Below, piece after piece: positions 20,249 through 21,319 of a stretch of DNA of 21,319 bases (its first letter is position 1; every line of letters starts with the position of its first letter). The DNA lies in IMG/VR virus record IMGVR_UViG_3300044972_002084, positions 1 to 21,319 of that record; one strand, 5' to 3'. The notes beneath the pieces are model-generated. The model had not been told where the DNA came from. It did not search any database and worked only from the letters and a program-made list of their open reading frames with translations. This DNA is from a virus. The position numbers and the translations under genes were made by a program.

Positions 20249-21319
20249 TTAAGCAATGTTTAAGCCTGCAACAGTAGTAATTACACCGCTTAGTGTTACT
20301 GCAGTTGCTGTGTTATTTGAATTAGAATTTGCAATATTTACTGGTGCTGCTCCAGTAAAGTCAACAGCCGCGTTTGTGCTACTCGTTATTACAGTAGAAT
20401 TTACTAGATTTAAGCTTCCTGTACTAGTCGTATTTAAAAACCCTAATCCATTGGATTTAATACTTGAATTTGCTACTATTGCATCATTAGCCGCACTATA
20501 TACTCCAGTTGATCCTCCCAATACTATGTTACAATTAGATATGATAGTCTTGCCTAAACCGCTATTTGATATTCTACTATCAGCCGTACCTAGTTTTGCT
20601 ATTACGTTTTGTAGTGTGGTTACACCGCTTGCTGCGTTTGAGCAAAGAGACCCATTAAAGGATCCAGATATTAATCCAGAAAAAACGGCATTGCCGCTAT
20701 TAGATATTAATGCATTTACCGTATTCGCTGATCCTAAATAGTTTATGGTACCGTTAAATACACAAGTGTTGGTAGAAACCGGCATGCTTATGATAGTTTT
20801 TCCATTTCCTGAAGTAAAATTTGTAGAAATATTCCCTGTAAAGTTTACTCTGCTATTTCCTGCCCCTCCAATATCCATGACGTTAGGAGTAGTATTATAA
20901 GAAAAATCATAGTTTCCATCAATATTAATTGTGCCTGCACCGGTACTATCTAGAAGTAGTAATCTATCTCCTAAATATGCTTGCTTAACTTTCGCATTAA
21001 CTGTTAAGTTAGCTGCTCGTATCCAAAGCAATTCGGAACGTACTTCTGCAGTATCGATCGTTAAATTTAAAATACTTCCAGGTAAGCCGGTTTGAACTCT
21101 AATACCAACGCTTAGACCAAAATTAGTCACATTTTGAAAACCGTTAAACTCTTTAGCAGTAACGGTGATCTTGCACTTATTGCCTGCACCATAATAAAGT
21201 ATAGAGCCTGAGCCAGACTGCCCTACTAAATAGTATTTTTGAATTAAATCAGCAGTTATTGTAATTGTATCAGGTTGTGCAGAAGGGTCGATCGTAGGAG
21301 TCGCTTCATTTACCATCAA
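20249..21319 (-). CDS. Beta-helix-like virion protein (fragment, N-terminus may lie outside)
   Basis: 356 visible residues, dominated by short Ser/Thr/Asn/Gly-rich repeats with regularly spaced Ile/Val/Leu (for example GNISTNFTSGNGKTIISMP, NSTVITSSTNAAVDFTG). This is typical of right-handed parallel beta-helices in phage tail fibres, tailspikes and adhesins. No catalytic residues can be named. The frame is open to the window edge. An ATG at 21316 could be the start, but the gene may extend beyond. Its position beside candidate virion genes fits a surface or tail protein. Confidence 0.68.
   Translation of the reverse strand: MMVNEATPTIDPSAQPDTITITADLIQKYYLVGQSGSGSILYYGAGNKCKITVTAKEFNGFQNVTNFGLSVGIRVQTGLPGSILNLTIDTAEVRSELLWIRAANLTVNAKVKQAYLGDRLLLLDSTGAGTINIDGNYDFSYNTTPNVMDIGGAGNSRVNFTGNISTNFTSGNGKTIISMPVSTNTCVFNGTINYLGSANTVNALISNSGNAVFSGLISGSFNGSLCSNAASGVTTLQNVIAKLGTADSRISNSGLGKTIISNCNIVLGGSTGVYSAANDAIVANSSIKSNGLGFLNTTSTGSLNLVNSTVITSSTNAAVDFTGAAPVNIANSNSNNTATAVTLSGVITTVAGLNIA

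Noticed and set aside
20256-20741. 161-aa plus-strand open frame
   Set aside because: It lies opposite the repeat-rich beta-helix gene, whose composition opens the other strand; low-complexity hydrophobic translation.

Overview
This window looks like a segment of a large, T4-like tailed phage genome whose host is probably a member of the Bacteroidota. The evidence for a phage is a lysis cassette, phage-style nucleotide and NAD metabolism genes, a tRNA array, a beta-helix virion-type protein, and a block of small proteins with N-terminal sequences like the T4 capsid-targeting/prohead-protease signal. The evidence for Bacteroidota is a sigma factor that begins MRQLKIT like the primary sigma factor of that phylum, A-rich start contexts without Shine-Dalgarno sequences, and tRNA genes that do not encode CCA. 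All assignments come from reading the sequence; no searches were run.

Layout. (1) 1-3495, plus strand: the tail of an unknown gene, an enlarged thymidylate synthase, and six small unknown genes packed head to tail. (2) 3496-5382: a 1.9-kb array of tRNA and tRNA-like genes. It opens with a boxA-like leader and is full of hairpins. Only tRNA-Leu(TAG) is fully canonical; several others carry 13-70 nt insertions in the D-loop, anticodon loop or variable region. (3) 5383-9064, plus strand: a small membrane protein, an SPFH/prohibitin-like protein, a PRPP-synthetase-like enzyme and a NAMPT-like enzyme. The last two are the gene pair expected for NAD+ rebuilding, possibly a NARP1-type counter-defence. 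(4) 9065-9439: a tenth tRNA-like gene, a set of mutually exclusive hairpins, and a perfect 27-bp hairpin. (5) 9412-13264, plus strand: a promoter-like motif followed by a PAS-PAS histidine kinase, a single-domain response regulator, a coiled-coil membrane protein, a holin candidate and a GH19 endolysin, ending in a hairpin terminator. A two-component system therefore sits directly upstream of, and apparently in one unit with, the lysis genes. (6) 13501-21319, mostly minus strand: seven proteins carrying or possibly carrying (L/I)-x-E propeptides and so probably packaged in the head, two other small proteins, and a beta-helix protein cut by the window edge. A SigA-like sigma factor lies on the plus strand in the middle.

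How it fits together. The sequence AGATAAATAATAAAAA occurs three times, 9-16 nt upstream of the histidine kinase, the 734-aa packaged-protein candidate and a 190-aa packaged-protein candidate. It resembles the T4 late promoter TATAAATA and may be the element that couples lysis and packaged-protein genes, perhaps read with the phage sigma factor. The left part (nucleotide/NAD metabolism, tRNAs) looks like takeover metabolism. The right part looks like late virion and lysis functions.
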